DNA of 64,000 bases from Arthrobacter sp. AQ5-05 (GTDB lineage: Bacteria > Actinomycetota > Actinomycetes > Actinomycetales > Micrococcaceae): the NCBI RefSeq assembly GCF_003287975.1, contig NZ_QMKQ01000021.1, forward strand, positions 1 through 64,000, given 5' to 3'. The notes under the pieces were generated by a model. That model saw only the letters and a list, made by a program, of their open reading frames with translations, had not been told where the DNA came from and did not search any database. Each line of letters opens with the position of its first letter. The first letter of the stretch is position 1. Position numbers and translations under genes: made by a program. Positions 25,723 through 34,464 of the stretch are shown one piece after another.

Positions 25723-26673
25723 TCATCGCTTGGACACCGTTCCCATCAAGGACGCGATGGGACGGATGAAGACTGGCCGGGCCAGAGCAACCGCAGCTGA
25801 AATGACCACCAGTGAACCCAAGAACAGCCAGAATCCCAGCCATCCGTTGTCGTCCGCGCCAGCATAGATATGGTTAAGGTTTCGCAGAGCGCCAGTAGCC
25901 AGAACCAGAAAAACATGTGTCACGACGAAGACTACAAAGAAGATCATGACGGGGAAATGCACAGCTCGGGCAAGTGTCATCGGGTAGACCTTGTTCAGCC
26001 GCCTGTTGTTCTGTGGCCATATGCCGGACATTCTGATACCGCTCATGAATGCCAAGGGTGCGGCCACGAAAACGATTAGGAAATATGCCAAGAGCTGCAA
26101 TGCGTTGTATGAAACCCATCCATTCTCTGTAGGCCAGTCGAGTGAAGCATATTGAAGAGCGGCCGAGAGCGCATTTGGAAAGACATCCCAGCTGGTCGGG
26201 ACGATCCGCACCCAATGCCCGGTGGCGATGAGAAGTCCGACAAACACCACACCATTGATGAGCCAGAAAGCATCAAGGAGCAGGTGAATCCACAGGTCGA
26301 GGCTGATCTTTCCCGGAGCCCCTTTGGTCCTGATCAAGCCGCTGTTATTCCTGGTCCAATAGGCGTCCGGACGCGAGACCCGACGCACTCGCCATCCTGA
26401 GCGGATGATCAGCACCAGGAAGAACAGATTCAAGAAATGCTGCCAGCCGAGCCACGAAGGAAAACCTGTTGGCGCGGTCGTCGGCAGCATAGCGTGCCCC
26501 GGATACACAGTCAGGAATCCGTCGATGGTTCCCGAACCCCGAAGCCATTTCGCCGAAGCCACCACGAGGACAATGAGCACCACAGCTGCGGCCGCGATAG
26601 CTATCTTCCTGGTCTGTGGCCCCATTTTGGACAACACGTGTTCCTTGGACGGGTTCGTCTTTGACGTCACCAC
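25723..26673 (-). CDS. Cytochrome b-type integral membrane protein
   Basis: A 316-residue protein with about six membrane helices. Histidines suitable for haem b lie in helices (HFLNLFFLVLI near 80, RAVHFPVMIFFVVFVVTHVFLV near 240), as in the cytochrome b/b6 domain of formate dehydrogenase or thiosulfate reductase gamma subunits. GTG start behind AGGAAG with 6-base spacing. It lies 128 bp downstream of the SDR gene on the same strand and may be the last gene of that operon. No catalytic partner subunit is encoded nearby, which is odd for this class. A link to the ETF island is inferred. Confidence 0.72.
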   Translation of the reverse strand: MVTSKTNPSKEHVLSKMGPQTRKIAIAAAAVVLIVLVVASAKWLRGSGTIDGFLTVYPGHAMLPTTAPTGFPSWLGWQHFLNLFFLVLIIRSGWRVRRVSRPDAYWTRNNSGLIRTKGAPGKISLDLWIHLLLDAFWLINGVVFVGLLIATGHWVRIVPTSWDVFPNALSAALQYASLDWPTENGWVSYNALQLLAYFLIVFVAAPLAFMSGIRMSGIWPQNNRRLNKVYPMTLARAVHFPVMIFFVVFVVTHVFLVLATGALRNLNHIYAGADDNGWLGFWLFLGSLVVISAAVALARPVFIRPIASLMGTVSKR

Positions 26674-26801
26674 GAAGGCTTCCTTTCATTTACAACAAAA
26701 AACATGAGTTCGGCTAAGAATGCCGTCGAGTCGGCCGACCAGCGTAAGGCGAAATTTGGGGTGGGCACCAACGTTAATGCCCACCCCAAAAGAATTCGGA
26801 G

Positions 26802-27611
26802 CTACCTGACCGAAGTTCCTTCATGAAGATCCTGAAGGATGCGGTGGTACAGACCTCCGGAAGTGAGGCCGCCATCGACCACGATCTCTGTGCCGGTAAC
26901 GTATCGTGACTTGTCCGACAGCAGGAACATGACGACGTCGGCGATCTCCTCTGCTTGGGCCAATCGGCCAGCGGGGACAGAGCCCAAGCTCTGTTCCACG
27001 AATGTTGCCGACCCGGAATTCAGCAGCGGCGTATCCACCAATCCGGGGTGCACCGAGTTCACGCGAATGTCCATGTCCGCGAATTCCAGCGCGCCCACCT
27101 TGGACAGGCCGCGCACCCCCCACTTGCTGGCTCCATAGCCCGCGGCGAAGTAGCCCAACATGCCCGCGATGGATGAGATATTCACGATGGAACCACCTCC
27201 TGCGGCTTGAATCAACGGTGCCATGGCTTTCATGCCGTAAAAGACACTGTTAAGGTTGATGTCCATGACACGCAGCCAGTCGGTCGGAGAAGTATCCATG
27301 ATATTGCTGCGAAAGCTGATTCCGGCGTTGTTGACCAAGCCGTCAAGCTTGCCATCACGTCGTTGAATGGTCATCGCCAACTTTTCCCAAGCCGCGCAAT
27401 CAGTGACATCGAGTTGATGGAATTGGGCCGATCCGCCTGCCTCCCGGATTTCGTCGGCTACGGCTGCGCCATCTTCCGAGACGTCAGCGATCCAGACTTT
27501 TCCGCCTCCTTGGGCTGCGGCAAGTGCTTCGGCCCGCCCCATCCCACTGGCAGCACCGGTGATCAGAATGCTCTTTCCTGCGAATTCGTCGTGTGCGACG
27601 CACCGTTCCAT
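26802..27611 (-). CDS. Short-chain dehydrogenase/reductase (leftward operon)
   Basis: A 269-residue classical SDR. NAD(P) site TGAASGMG at about 18-25, NNAG at about 93-96, Ser of SSIAG about 145, and catalytic Y-x3-K in YGASKWG about 159-163. The C-terminal RYVTGTEIVVDGG is standard. An acidic residue after strand 2 (IADVSE) favours NAD. It starts 3 bases after the stop of the MHS transporter gene, so both are coupled. The likely role is oxidation of a hydroxyl intermediate in the island's pathway; substrate unknown. Confidence 0.88.
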   Translation of the reverse strand: MERCVAHDEFAGKSILITGAASGMGRAEALAAAQGGGKVWIADVSEDGAAVADEIREAGGSAQFHQLDVTDCAAWEKLAMTIQRRDGKLDGLVNNAGISFRSNIMDTSPTDWLRVMDINLNSVFYGMKAMAPLIQAAGGGSIVNISSIAGMLGYFAAGYGASKWGVRGLSKVGALEFADMDIRVNSVHPGLVDTPLLNSGSATFVEQSLGSVPAGRLAQAEEIADVVMFLLSDKSRYVTGTEIVVDGGLTSGGLYHRILQDLHEGTSVR

Positions 27612-27614
27612 TCT

Positions 27615-28931
27615 CTAGTCGCCCTGCAACTCGATGCCCTTGGTCTCCTTGACGAAGAAGACCGTGACCAGCGTCAGGAGTGCGCAGAAAACAAAGTATC
27701 CGGCCGGGGCCATCGTGTTGCCTGTCACGCTGATCAACAGAGTCGCGATGAATGGCGCAGTGCCGCCAAGGAACATGTTCGTGATGTTGTTACCCAGTGC
27801 AAGTCCGCTGTAGCGGACGGAAGCCTTGAGCATTTCAACATAGGCAACGTATGACGCGCCGTTGACGATGGACACGCAAATGAACAGCGTTGACTGGGCA
27901 ATGGTGGCCTGCCAAGCAACTCCGCTGGACATCAACATGAACATTGGCATCCCAAGAATTAGCGCGCAGGCGGAGCCGGTGCCAAGCACGATCTTACGAC
28001 CGAACTTGTCCGCACAATAGCCTGCGATGGGGAGTGTGATCACGCCCAAGACCAAGGCCAGGGAAGTGGACAGGAATGCAACCCGGGCCGAAAGCCCGCC
28101 AACCGTCTGCAAATACGTGGCGGCGTATACCGAGGCAATGTAGTAACCGCCCGTGATGAGTGCACCCAACCCGATGATCTTGATGAGGTTGAGCTTGGAG
28201 GTGCGCAGGAGTTCCTTGATGGGCAGCTTCGCAATCTCACCCTTCTCTTCAAGTTCCGCGAACTGGGGAGTGTCTTCCATCTTGTTACGGATAATCACGC
28301 CGATGATGCCAATCGGGAGGCTCAGCAAGAAGGGAACGCGCCAGGCCCATTCCATGACCTGCTCGGAGGTAAACATCGTGTTGACGCCAAGAGCCACCAA
28401 CGAGGCGATCAGCGAGCCTAGGTAAGTGCCCGTGTTGACCAAAGATGTCTGGGTTGCACGCCACTTTGCGGGAGCCGATTCGGCCACAAAGGCATTGGCC
28501 CCGGCCAGTTCGCCGCCTGCCGCAAAACCTTGCAAGCAGCGGCACAGCACCAGAAGGATTGTTGCCCACACACCGAGAGTGGCGTAGCTAGGTAGCAGAC
28601 CCATTAGGACGGTGGCAGCGACCATCAGCAAGATAGTCCAAGACAAGGCCTTCTTGCGCCCGTACTTGTCGCCCATGTGCCCGAAGAAGATGCCGCCCGG
28701 GACGCGAAGGAAGAACGCGACGGCGAAGGCCGCAAAGGTGCCCAGCAGTGCGGCGGCGGGATCATGCGCCACAAAGAACTGGGCGCCAATCATTGTGGCC
28801 ATGTAGCCATACATGCCGAAGTCGTAGTACTCGACCACGGTACCGATAACAGCGGCCTTGATTACCTGTGCCGGTTTCTGCTTCGGCTTCTCGGTACTTT
28901 CAGGGGGCAACGCTTGCATTGTTGAATCCAT
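27615..28931 (-). CDS. MHS-family MFS transporter of the ETF island
   Basis: A 438-residue proton symporter of the MHS family, with VIGTVVEYYDFGMYGYMATM at about 28-47 and the loop motif GHMGDKYGRKKAL at about 84-96. GAGGAAT precedes the ATG. First gene of the leftward unit (transporter, SDR, cytochrome b), divergent from the rightward catabolic unit. The shared intergenic DNA carries two TGCG-N5-CGCA palindromes. It probably imports the organic acid or related substrate of the island. Confidence 0.88.
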   Translation of the reverse strand: MDSTMQALPPESTEKPKQKPAQVIKAAVIGTVVEYYDFGMYGYMATMIGAQFFVAHDPAAALLGTFAAFAVAFFLRVPGGIFFGHMGDKYGRKKALSWTILLMVAATVLMGLLPSYATLGVWATILLVLCRCLQGFAAGGELAGANAFVAESAPAKWRATQTSLVNTGTYLGSLIASLVALGVNTMFTSEQVMEWAWRVPFLLSLPIGIIGVIIRNKMEDTPQFAELEEKGEIAKLPIKELLRTSKLNLIKIIGLGALITGGYYIASVYAATYLQTVGGLSARVAFLSTSLALVLGVITLPIAGYCADKFGRKIVLGTGSACALILGMPMFMLMSSGVAWQATIAQSTLFICVSIVNGASYVAYVEMLKASVRYSGLALGNNITNMFLGGTAPFIATLLISVTGNTMAPAGYFVFCALLTLVTVFFVKETKGIELQGD

Positions 28932-28966
28932 GTTTATTCCTCAGGGATCAGAGACCAAATAAGATA

Positions 28967-28986
28967 ATGCGTCGGATGTGACGCAT
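28967..28986. promoter_or_regulatory. Inverted repeat near the MHS start
   Basis: ATGCGTC and GACGCAT are separated by six bases, 36 bp upstream of the transporter start. It resembles the neighbouring TGCG-type palindromes but has wider spacing, so it may be a related or separate operator. Confidence 0.45.
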
Positions 28987-29083
28987 AGTCCGGTGATGGT
29001 GCCAATTGGATATCGCACCGGTGCAACAGGAAAAAATCCATATTTCGGTGCGAGCTTAAACCGTCCTGCGCTGAAATCAGGAG

Positions 29084-29096
29084 TGCGAATAACGCA
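29084..29096. promoter_or_regulatory. IclR-type operator 1 in the divergent promoter
   Basis: TGCGAATAACGCA, of the form TGCG-N5-CGCA, with a further TGCG half-site exactly 20 bp downstream (29104). It lies midway between the divergent operons. Confidence 0.65.
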
Positions 29097-29252
29097 ACAC
29101 GCTTGCGTCGACTCGTATTCTATGTGCCTAAAGTCACGGAACGCAAGAAGGCAAGCTGCGATCCGGCCAATGTTTCCTGCACTCACCACCGGAGCACCCT
29201 CCTGACTTTGTGATGACGCACACTCGGGTTAGGGTTAAATTCGCACACAGAG

Positions 29253-29265
29253 TGCGTTTATCGCA
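29253..29265. promoter_or_regulatory. IclR-type operator 2, before the rightward operon
   Basis: TGCGTTTATCGCA, the same pattern as 29084-29096 and 35220-35232. A TCGCA half-site ends exactly 20 bp upstream (29241-29245). It lies about 45 bp before the GTG start at 29311. Confidence 0.68.
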
Positions 29266-29310
29266 AGTTCATGAGTTGGATAGTGGACGAGGTGGCTATT
29301 GGAGGATCTT

Positions 29311-29730
29311 GTGGACAATTTTGAGCGGACGATGTTGGCCGTACTTCAGCTGTATGGGGCACAGTCCCGTGCCATTGACATTGGTGCCGCGCAGACCTGG
29401 GCCGAGACTTTCGTACCGGACGGTCGTTTCGAATCACCGAGCTACCCCGGCCCCGTGGTGGGGCGCGAGGAACTCGCGTCCTTCGCTGCGAGTTTTGCCC
29501 ACAACACCCCGTTGGCCCGTCATGTCATCACAAATGCCCACATCACGAGCATGGACTCCACTGATCGAGCTACCTCCACTGCATATTTGATGGTCGTTCA
29601 GACACACCGGAACGGCGATGTCCAGATCCTCCGGCTGACCACCATTGAGGATGAGCTGATGAAAACCGATGGCGGTTGGCGAGTTTTGTGCCGACGAGTC
29701 ATCTTGGAAAACAAAGGAAAGCAAAAATGA
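29311..29730 (+). CDS. NTF2/SnoaL-fold protein, first of the catabolic operon
   Basis: A 139-residue small cone-shaped-barrel protein of the SnoaL/NTF2 superfamily (early AQTWAETFVPDGRFESP segment, late MKTDGGWRVLCRRVI). Members act as isomerases, dehydratases, cyclases or as ligand-binding partners. The GTG at 29311 is taken as start because GGAGG lies 5 bases ahead; an upstream TTG overlaps that site. Its stop overlaps the next gene's ATG (ATGA). Two such proteins bracket this operon, hinting at a hydration, dehydration or isomerisation step. Confidence 0.75.
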   Translation: MDNFERTMLAVLQLYGAQSRAIDIGAAQTWAETFVPDGRFESPSYPGPVVGREELASFAASFAHNTPLARHVITNAHITSMDSTDRATSTAYLMVVQTHRNGDVQILRLTTIEDELMKTDGGWRVLCRRVILENKGKQK

Positions 29731-30554
29731 CAGTATTGACCGAGAACCCGACCCGAAGCATCACCACTCCGATGGTTGCGATCCACCCGGAACTTGCCGG
29801 CAAGGTTGCAGTCATCACCGGTGCTGCCCGTGGCATGGGCGCGATTTTTGCACGCGGGTTGGCCCGTCAAGGCGTTCACGTTGTTGCCGCTGATATCAAT
29901 GAAGCCGATGTGGTGCAGACTGCGGCCGACCTCAACGCGATGCACAACTCCAGCGAAACGGCAGGCAGAGTCATCGGCACAGCCGTTGACGTGACTGTTC
30001 CCGAAGCCCACGACGCCTTGTTGCAGACAGCTCTCGACAAGTTCGGTCGTGTCGATTTCTGGATCAACAACGCGGGCATTTTCCCCCAGGCCGAGATCCT
30101 GGACATCACCCCCCAGCAGATCAACTCCACTTACCAGGTCAATCTCAACGGTGTGCTCTTCGGTGCACAGACCGCCGCGCGCCACATGAAGGAAAATGGT
30201 GGCGGCTCCATCATCAACATGGCGTCGGTCGCCGCCGTCCGTGTTCGAGTGACCCGCGGTGCCTACAACTCGAGCAAGGCCGCCGTCAAGCACCTGACCA
30301 ATTGCCTCGCTGTCGAGCTTGGACCGCACAATATCCGCGTCAACGCGGTTGCCCCCGGCTTCATCGACACGGAAATGACGCGATGGGTCCACGAGCAGCC
30401 CGGAGCCCTGGACAATGCCTTGGGCACCATTCCCCTGCGCCGGATCGGCGCACCGGAGGAAGTCTTTGGCACACTCCTGTTCCTGCTTTCCGACAGCGCC
30501 CGATATGTTACCGGTACCACCATTGCTGTCGACGGCGGCTCACAGCACATCTAA
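29727..30554 (+). CDS. Short-chain dehydrogenase/reductase (rightward operon)
   Basis: A 275-residue SDR with TGAARGMG (about 34-41), NNAG (about 116-119) and the catalytic Y-x3-K in GAYNSSKAAVKH (about 178-189). The C-terminal RYVTGTTIAVDGGSQ is normal. An Asp after strand 2 (ADINEAD) points to NAD. About twenty extra N-terminal residues precede the Rossmann fold. It is coupled to the NTF2-fold gene upstream and followed 41 bp later by the FAD dehydrogenase. Substrate unknown; presumably a secondary alcohol/ketone step. Confidence 0.88.
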   Translation: MTVLTENPTRSITTPMVAIHPELAGKVAVITGAARGMGAIFARGLARQGVHVVAADINEADVVQTAADLNAMHNSSETAGRVIGTAVDVTVPEAHDALLQTALDKFGRVDFWINNAGIFPQAEILDITPQQINSTYQVNLNGVLFGAQTAARHMKENGGGSIINMASVAAVRVRVTRGAYNSSKAAVKHLTNCLAVELGPHNIRVNAVAPGFIDTEMTRWVHEQPGALDNALGTIPLRRIGAPEEVFGTLLFLLSDSARYVTGTTIAVDGGSQHI

Positions 30555-30595
30555 CGACCCCTCTGCAATGGGTCAAGGATAGACAGGAAATCACA

Positions 30596-32011
30596 ATGGA
30601 CTACGACCTCATCGTTATAGGCGCCGGTGGCGCCGGGCTTGCGGCAGCAGTAACTGCTGCACAGGCGGGCTTGTCAGTTATAGTTTTCGAATCCGAAACC
30701 GAAATCGGCGGTTCCACACAGCTGTCTGCTGGGATGCTGACGGCAGCCGGAACCAGTGTCCAGCGGGAACTAGGTGTCGAGGACACCGCTGAGCGCTTCT
30801 ACCAGCACTACATGGACCTCAACCAGTGGCGGGTTCTGCCAGGGCCGACAATGGCGTACTGCGAGGAAGCAGCAGCCGTTGTGGAATGGCTGAAGGAACT
30901 TGGGCTGGAGCTGCCCGCACAGGAGTCCTCAAGCGCCCATGAACCGGGGCTGACCCGTGCAGGCGTCGAGGATGTATGGCGCGGCCACGTCCCTAAGGAC
31001 CAAGGTTATGGGTTGGTCCAGGTTCTTGACCGTGCCCGCCGAAGCCTCGACGCTGAGCTGGTCCTGAACACGCGTGTCAGCGAGCTCTTGATCGTCGATG
31101 GCGAGGTTCGCGGGGTCATTGCCGATGGCGTTGAAGTCACTGCCCCAAATGTGTTGGTCGCCAGCGGCGGGTTCGGCCAAAATCCTGATCTGGTGGCCGA
31201 GCTCTACCCGGAGGCCCTGGGAGCCGGAACCTACGGTTTCTCTGTTGCAGCACCGGGCAGCAGAGGCGACCACATCGAATTCGCAAGACAACACGGGCTC
31301 TCCTTGTTTGGACATGGTTGGGGCCTGCTTCTGGTTACCGCGTCCTTCCAGCGCTACCACCACTGGCAGAGCGGTTTCCCTCCTGCTTCCCGCATGTACG
31401 TCAACGCCGAGGGGCGTCGGTTCATGGACGAGGACGCACCGTATGCAATCAGTCCGGGAATCCTCAAGGACAACGACGGATTTGCATGGGCGATCTTTGA
31501 CGAGGAGGCCCGCTTGAGGCTTCCTTCGGGTTATGCAGACTGGAATTCCGAGAATATCCTCGACCAGGTCGCTCTGGGATTGGTCCACCGTGACGATTCC
31601 CTCCCTGGCCTCGCTGTACAAATCGGCGTGAACGCGAGGTCGCTGGAGACCAGCACCGCTCGCTTCAACCAGCTGATGACCGAGGGCGTGGATTCCGATT
31701 TCCTTCGGCATCAGACGCTGCAGGCAAAAGGCACGGACCCGCGCCTTGCCCCCATTGAAAATGGCCCCTTCTATGCAGTGAAGATGGTGCCGGGAGAACT
31801 CGTCTGCACTCACACGGGACTGCAAATTGATGCCAACGCCCGTGTCCAGAACCAGTTCGGCGAACCGGTCATTGGACTCTACGCCGCTGGCGAAGCTGCC
31901 GGAGGTGTCCTTGGCGAACGTTACGTCGGCGGCGGAAATTCCGTTGCCCATGCACTGACATTTGGTCGGCTCGCCGGCTTGCATGCCGCAGCCCGTGTGG
32001 CTGCAAGTTAG
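30596..32011 (+). CDS. FAD-dependent dehydrogenase (fumarate reductase/ketosteroid-dehydrogenase type)
   Basis: A 471-residue flavoprotein. The dinucleotide fold IVIGAGGAGLAAAVTAAQAG occupies residues 6-25 and a C-terminal FAD contact is GLYAAGEAAGGVLGERYVGGGNSVAHA (about 427-453). The FAD_binding_2 fold matches soluble fumarate reductases and 3-ketosteroid dehydrogenases, which desaturate or reduce C-C bonds next to carbonyls. AGGA precedes the ATG. The following etfBA genes suggest that it passes electrons to ETF rather than to haem or quinone directly, which is inference. No signal peptide. Confidence 0.8.
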   Translation: MDYDLIVIGAGGAGLAAAVTAAQAGLSVIVFESETEIGGSTQLSAGMLTAAGTSVQRELGVEDTAERFYQHYMDLNQWRVLPGPTMAYCEEAAAVVEWLKELGLELPAQESSSAHEPGLTRAGVEDVWRGHVPKDQGYGLVQVLDRARRSLDAELVLNTRVSELLIVDGEVRGVIADGVEVTAPNVLVASGGFGQNPDLVAELYPEALGAGTYGFSVAAPGSRGDHIEFARQHGLSLFGHGWGLLLVTASFQRYHHWQSGFPPASRMYVNAEGRRFMDEDAPYAISPGILKDNDGFAWAIFDEEARLRLPSGYADWNSENILDQVALGLVHRDDSLPGLAVQIGVNARSLETSTARFNQLMTEGVDSDFLRHQTLQAKGTDPRLAPIENGPFYAVKMVPGELVCTHTGLQIDANARVQNQFGEPVIGLYAAGEAAGGVLGERYVGGGNSVAHALTFGRLAGLHAAARVAAS

Positions 32012-32086
32012 TCAAGCGCCCAAGGCAGGACAAGAACCTTTATCCGCACCATCCGCGTTAACAACGGGAATCAGCTGGAGAAAACC

Positions 32087-32875
32087 ATGAAAATTGCAGT
32101 ACTGATAAAACAAGTTCCGGACACGGCTTCACCGCGGTCGGTCGACCCGGACACGTTGCGAATCACACGAGACCCCGCAGAAGCCGTCATCGACGAGATC
32201 AGTGAAAGGGCCCTCGAAAAGGCGCTGCAGCTGCGTACCGAGCACGGCGGTGAAGTAGTCGTAGTCTCAATGGGGCCGGACAAGGCGGTTGCCTCCCTAC
32301 GCCATGGGCTTGCCCTGGGCGCAGACCGTGGCGTGCACCTGAACGATGATTCCTTTGCCGGGGCAGACTTGGTTTGGACCGCTACGCTTCTTGCTGCGGG
32401 ATTGAGCACCATCGATTCCGTCGATTTGATCCTCGCCGGCAATGCCTCCACCGACGGTCGTGGAGGTGCCGTTCCGGCAATGTTGGCAGAACTTCTCCAG
32501 ATGGCCCAGGCTACCTCACTACAGGCCTTCGACGTTGTCGATGGCGTTCTGACAGGCGAACGCATCTTGGAAGACGGCGTCCAAAAGATCCAAGCCACGC
32601 TTCCTGTTGTGGTTTCCGTGACGGAGAACATCGCGGAACCACGGTTCCCGGGCTTCAAGGGCATCATGACTGCCAAACGCAAGAAGATCCTCACCCTGGA
32701 TGCCACGTCATTGGCGACGGTCGGCGAGGTCGATCCCAGCGGCCGCCTTGTCGGCGCCAATGTTGTTCGATCAGTCATCGAAAATCCCGCCCGGTCCTCC
32801 GGTGAGAAATTTGTTGATGACGGCCTTTCCGGACAACGGATCTCGGACTACCTCAAAGCAGAAGGACTCGTATGA
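32087..32875 (+). CDS. etfB: Electron transfer flavoprotein beta subunit
   Basis: A 262-residue EtfB/FixA protein that binds AMP and pairs with EtfA to carry electrons from flavin dehydrogenases to the quinone pool. It starts MKIAVLIKQVPDTASPRSVD and contains ISERALEKALQL and the VDLILAGNASTDGRGGAVPAMLAELL block (about 112-137) typical of the family. GGAG precedes the ATG. It overlaps etfA by four bases. Because it sits inside a substrate operon, it is probably a dedicated ETF separate from the housekeeping pair. Confidence 0.93.
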   Translation: MKIAVLIKQVPDTASPRSVDPDTLRITRDPAEAVIDEISERALEKALQLRTEHGGEVVVVSMGPDKAVASLRHGLALGADRGVHLNDDSFAGADLVWTATLLAAGLSTIDSVDLILAGNASTDGRGGAVPAMLAELLQMAQATSLQAFDVVDGVLTGERILEDGVQKIQATLPVVVSVTENIAEPRFPGFKGIMTAKRKKILTLDATSLATVGEVDPSGRLVGANVVRSVIENPARSSGEKFVDDGLSGQRISDYLKAEGLV

Positions 32876-33882
32876 GCTACAAGGACGTGCTGGTCCATGC
32901 AGACCACGCCGAAGGAACATTGCACCCGGATTTCTCCGGATTGCTTGCAGCGGCCAGGAAAATTGGACGGCCCGTAGCAGTCGTAGCAGCCTCCGCGGAG
33001 CACTTGGACAACCTCGTTGAGCAGGTGAAGAGGCACCCGGTGGAGTCCTTGTGCGCCGTCGAAACCCCGGCAGGGGAACAACTGATCACCTCCGAGCTCG
33101 CAGCTCTGACTGCAGCATTGGACCGGCTGGTGGACGGGGACGCCGAAAAGGTGGGGGCCGTCTTGCTATCGAGCGGCATCAAGTGTCGCGAGTTGGCAGG
33201 ACGACTGGCAGTTCGTCGCAATATGGGCCTGATCATTGATGCCGTTGGGCTTGATCTCGTCGATGGCGCTGTCATTGTCCAGCAATCCGTCCTCGGCGGC
33301 CAATACTCCGTCGCCTCCGGAGTCAACCATGGTGCCCCGGTGATTTGCCTGCGGCCGGATTCTGTTTCGGCGGATGTGAATTCCCCGGAGACCGTCGTAG
33401 GCTGCATGGTCACAAGGATGGGTATCGCGGTACCTTCTGATGCCGATGCCGTGGTGCTCTCCACGAGCGAACATCGGGTCTTGGATGGCCGTCCCGAACT
33501 GAACTCGGCACCGATCGTCATCGGCGGCGGACGAGGACTCAACTCTGCGGAGAACTTTGGTCTGGTTCAGGATCTTGCCGATTTGATGGGCGCGGCAGTG
33601 GGCGCATCCCGTGCTGCCGTCGATGCAGGATTCTGTGACAGAAGCCTTCAGGTGGGTGAAACCGGTCAGATCATCGAGCCAGAACTGTATATCGCGGTCG
33701 GGATCTCCGGAGCAATCCAGCACCGTGTGGGAATGCAGAACGCCAAGAAGATCATCGCCATCAACACGGACGCAAATGCACCAATATTTGATATTGCCGA
33801 TCTGGGCATCGTCGGTGACGCATTCACGGTCGTTCCACAGCTAATGGAGGCCCTCCGTGACCGGGCAGGTGCAACCTCATGA
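32872..33882 (+). CDS. etfA: Electron transfer flavoprotein alpha subunit
   Basis: A 336-residue EtfA/FixB subunit carrying FAD. The C-terminal FAD domain shows GGGRGLNSAENFGLVQDLAD (about 215-234) and YIAVGISGAIQHRVGM (about 272-287), followed by INTDANAPIFDIADLGIVGD. The length is normal. It overlaps both etfB and the downstream NTF2-fold gene by four bases each, so all three are translationally coupled. Confidence 0.93.
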   Translation: MSYKDVLVHADHAEGTLHPDFSGLLAAARKIGRPVAVVAASAEHLDNLVEQVKRHPVESLCAVETPAGEQLITSELAALTAALDRLVDGDAEKVGAVLLSSGIKCRELAGRLAVRRNMGLIIDAVGLDLVDGAVIVQQSVLGGQYSVASGVNHGAPVICLRPDSVSADVNSPETVVGCMVTRMGIAVPSDADAVVLSTSEHRVLDGRPELNSAPIVIGGGRGLNSAENFGLVQDLADLMGAAVGASRAAVDAGFCDRSLQVGETGQIIEPELYIAVGISGAIQHRVGMQNAKKIIAINTDANAPIFDIADLGIVGDAFTVVPQLMEALRDRAGATS

Positions 33883-34388
33883 GCCTGGCAGAGAAGCAGG
33901 CCATCGCTGAGGTCCTCTACAGGTACGCACGCGCAGTTGATCGCAAGGACTTCGACGCAGTCGCCGCCTGCTACTTCGAAGACGCAAATGACAACCACGG
34001 CGGCTACAACGGCGGTGTGGCTGGGCTGTTAGAGGACATGGAAGTTCGGCACCGGACGATCGACTCGTCACAGCATTTCATCACCAATGTGCTCATTGAC
34101 CTGGGTACAGACATTGCCGATGCCGAGTCCTATTGTTTGTGCTATTTGCGGCAGCAGAGGAAACCTGGTGAGGAATCGCAGCTTCTTCTGACGATTCGAT
34201 GCCGTTACGTGGACCGCTTCGAGAAAAGAAATGGACAATGGCGGATTGCCGATCGAATCGTCGTGTTCGATGAATCCCGACAAGAATTGATCACGGATAC
34301 CTTGGACCCCGCCTGGGTCACATCCACGCGCAGTTTCGATGACCCGGTCTATTCAAGATTCATCCAGTCAGCGCGGTTACGCCTGTGA
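33879..34388 (+). CDS. NTF2/SnoaL-fold protein, last of the catabolic operon
   Basis: A 169-residue SnoaL_4-type protein: AIAEVLYRYARAVDRKDFDAVAACYFED near the start and YVDRFEKRNGQWRIADRIVVFDE in the second half, the usual spacing for this family. Related folds include bile-acid 7-alpha-dehydratase and polyketide cyclases, so a lyase or isomerase activity is plausible but not shown. Coupled to etfA by an ATGA overlap. A terminator hairpin follows within 5 bp. Confidence 0.78.
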   Translation: MSLAEKQAIAEVLYRYARAVDRKDFDAVAACYFEDANDNHGGYNGGVAGLLEDMEVRHRTIDSSQHFITNVLIDLGTDIADAESYCLCYLRQQRKPGEESQLLLTIRCRYVDRFEKRNGQWRIADRIVVFDESRQELITDTLDPAWVTSTRSFDDPVYSRFIQSARLRL

Positions 34389-34391
34389 TGG

Positions 34392-34441
34392 CATCCCCGG
34401 GTGTTGCGGTGGCGTTCGATTCCCCACAGCACCCGGGGATG
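34392..34441. terminator. Terminator between convergent operon and IclR gene
   Basis: CATCCCCGGGTG (34392-34403) pairs exactly with CACCCGGGGATG (34430-34441), followed by TTTCAT. It ends the six-gene operon. Confidence 0.8.
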
Positions 34442-34464
34442 TTTCATGCTTGGAGTACAGAAGG

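Noticed and set aside
22829-34388. Bile-acid (bai-like) operon
   Set aside because: An OYE, SDRs, an NTF2-fold protein and transporters occur within 12 kb, but the OYE is a classical short alkene reductase on its own transcript, and there is no CoA ligase or CoA transferase. The resemblance is too general.
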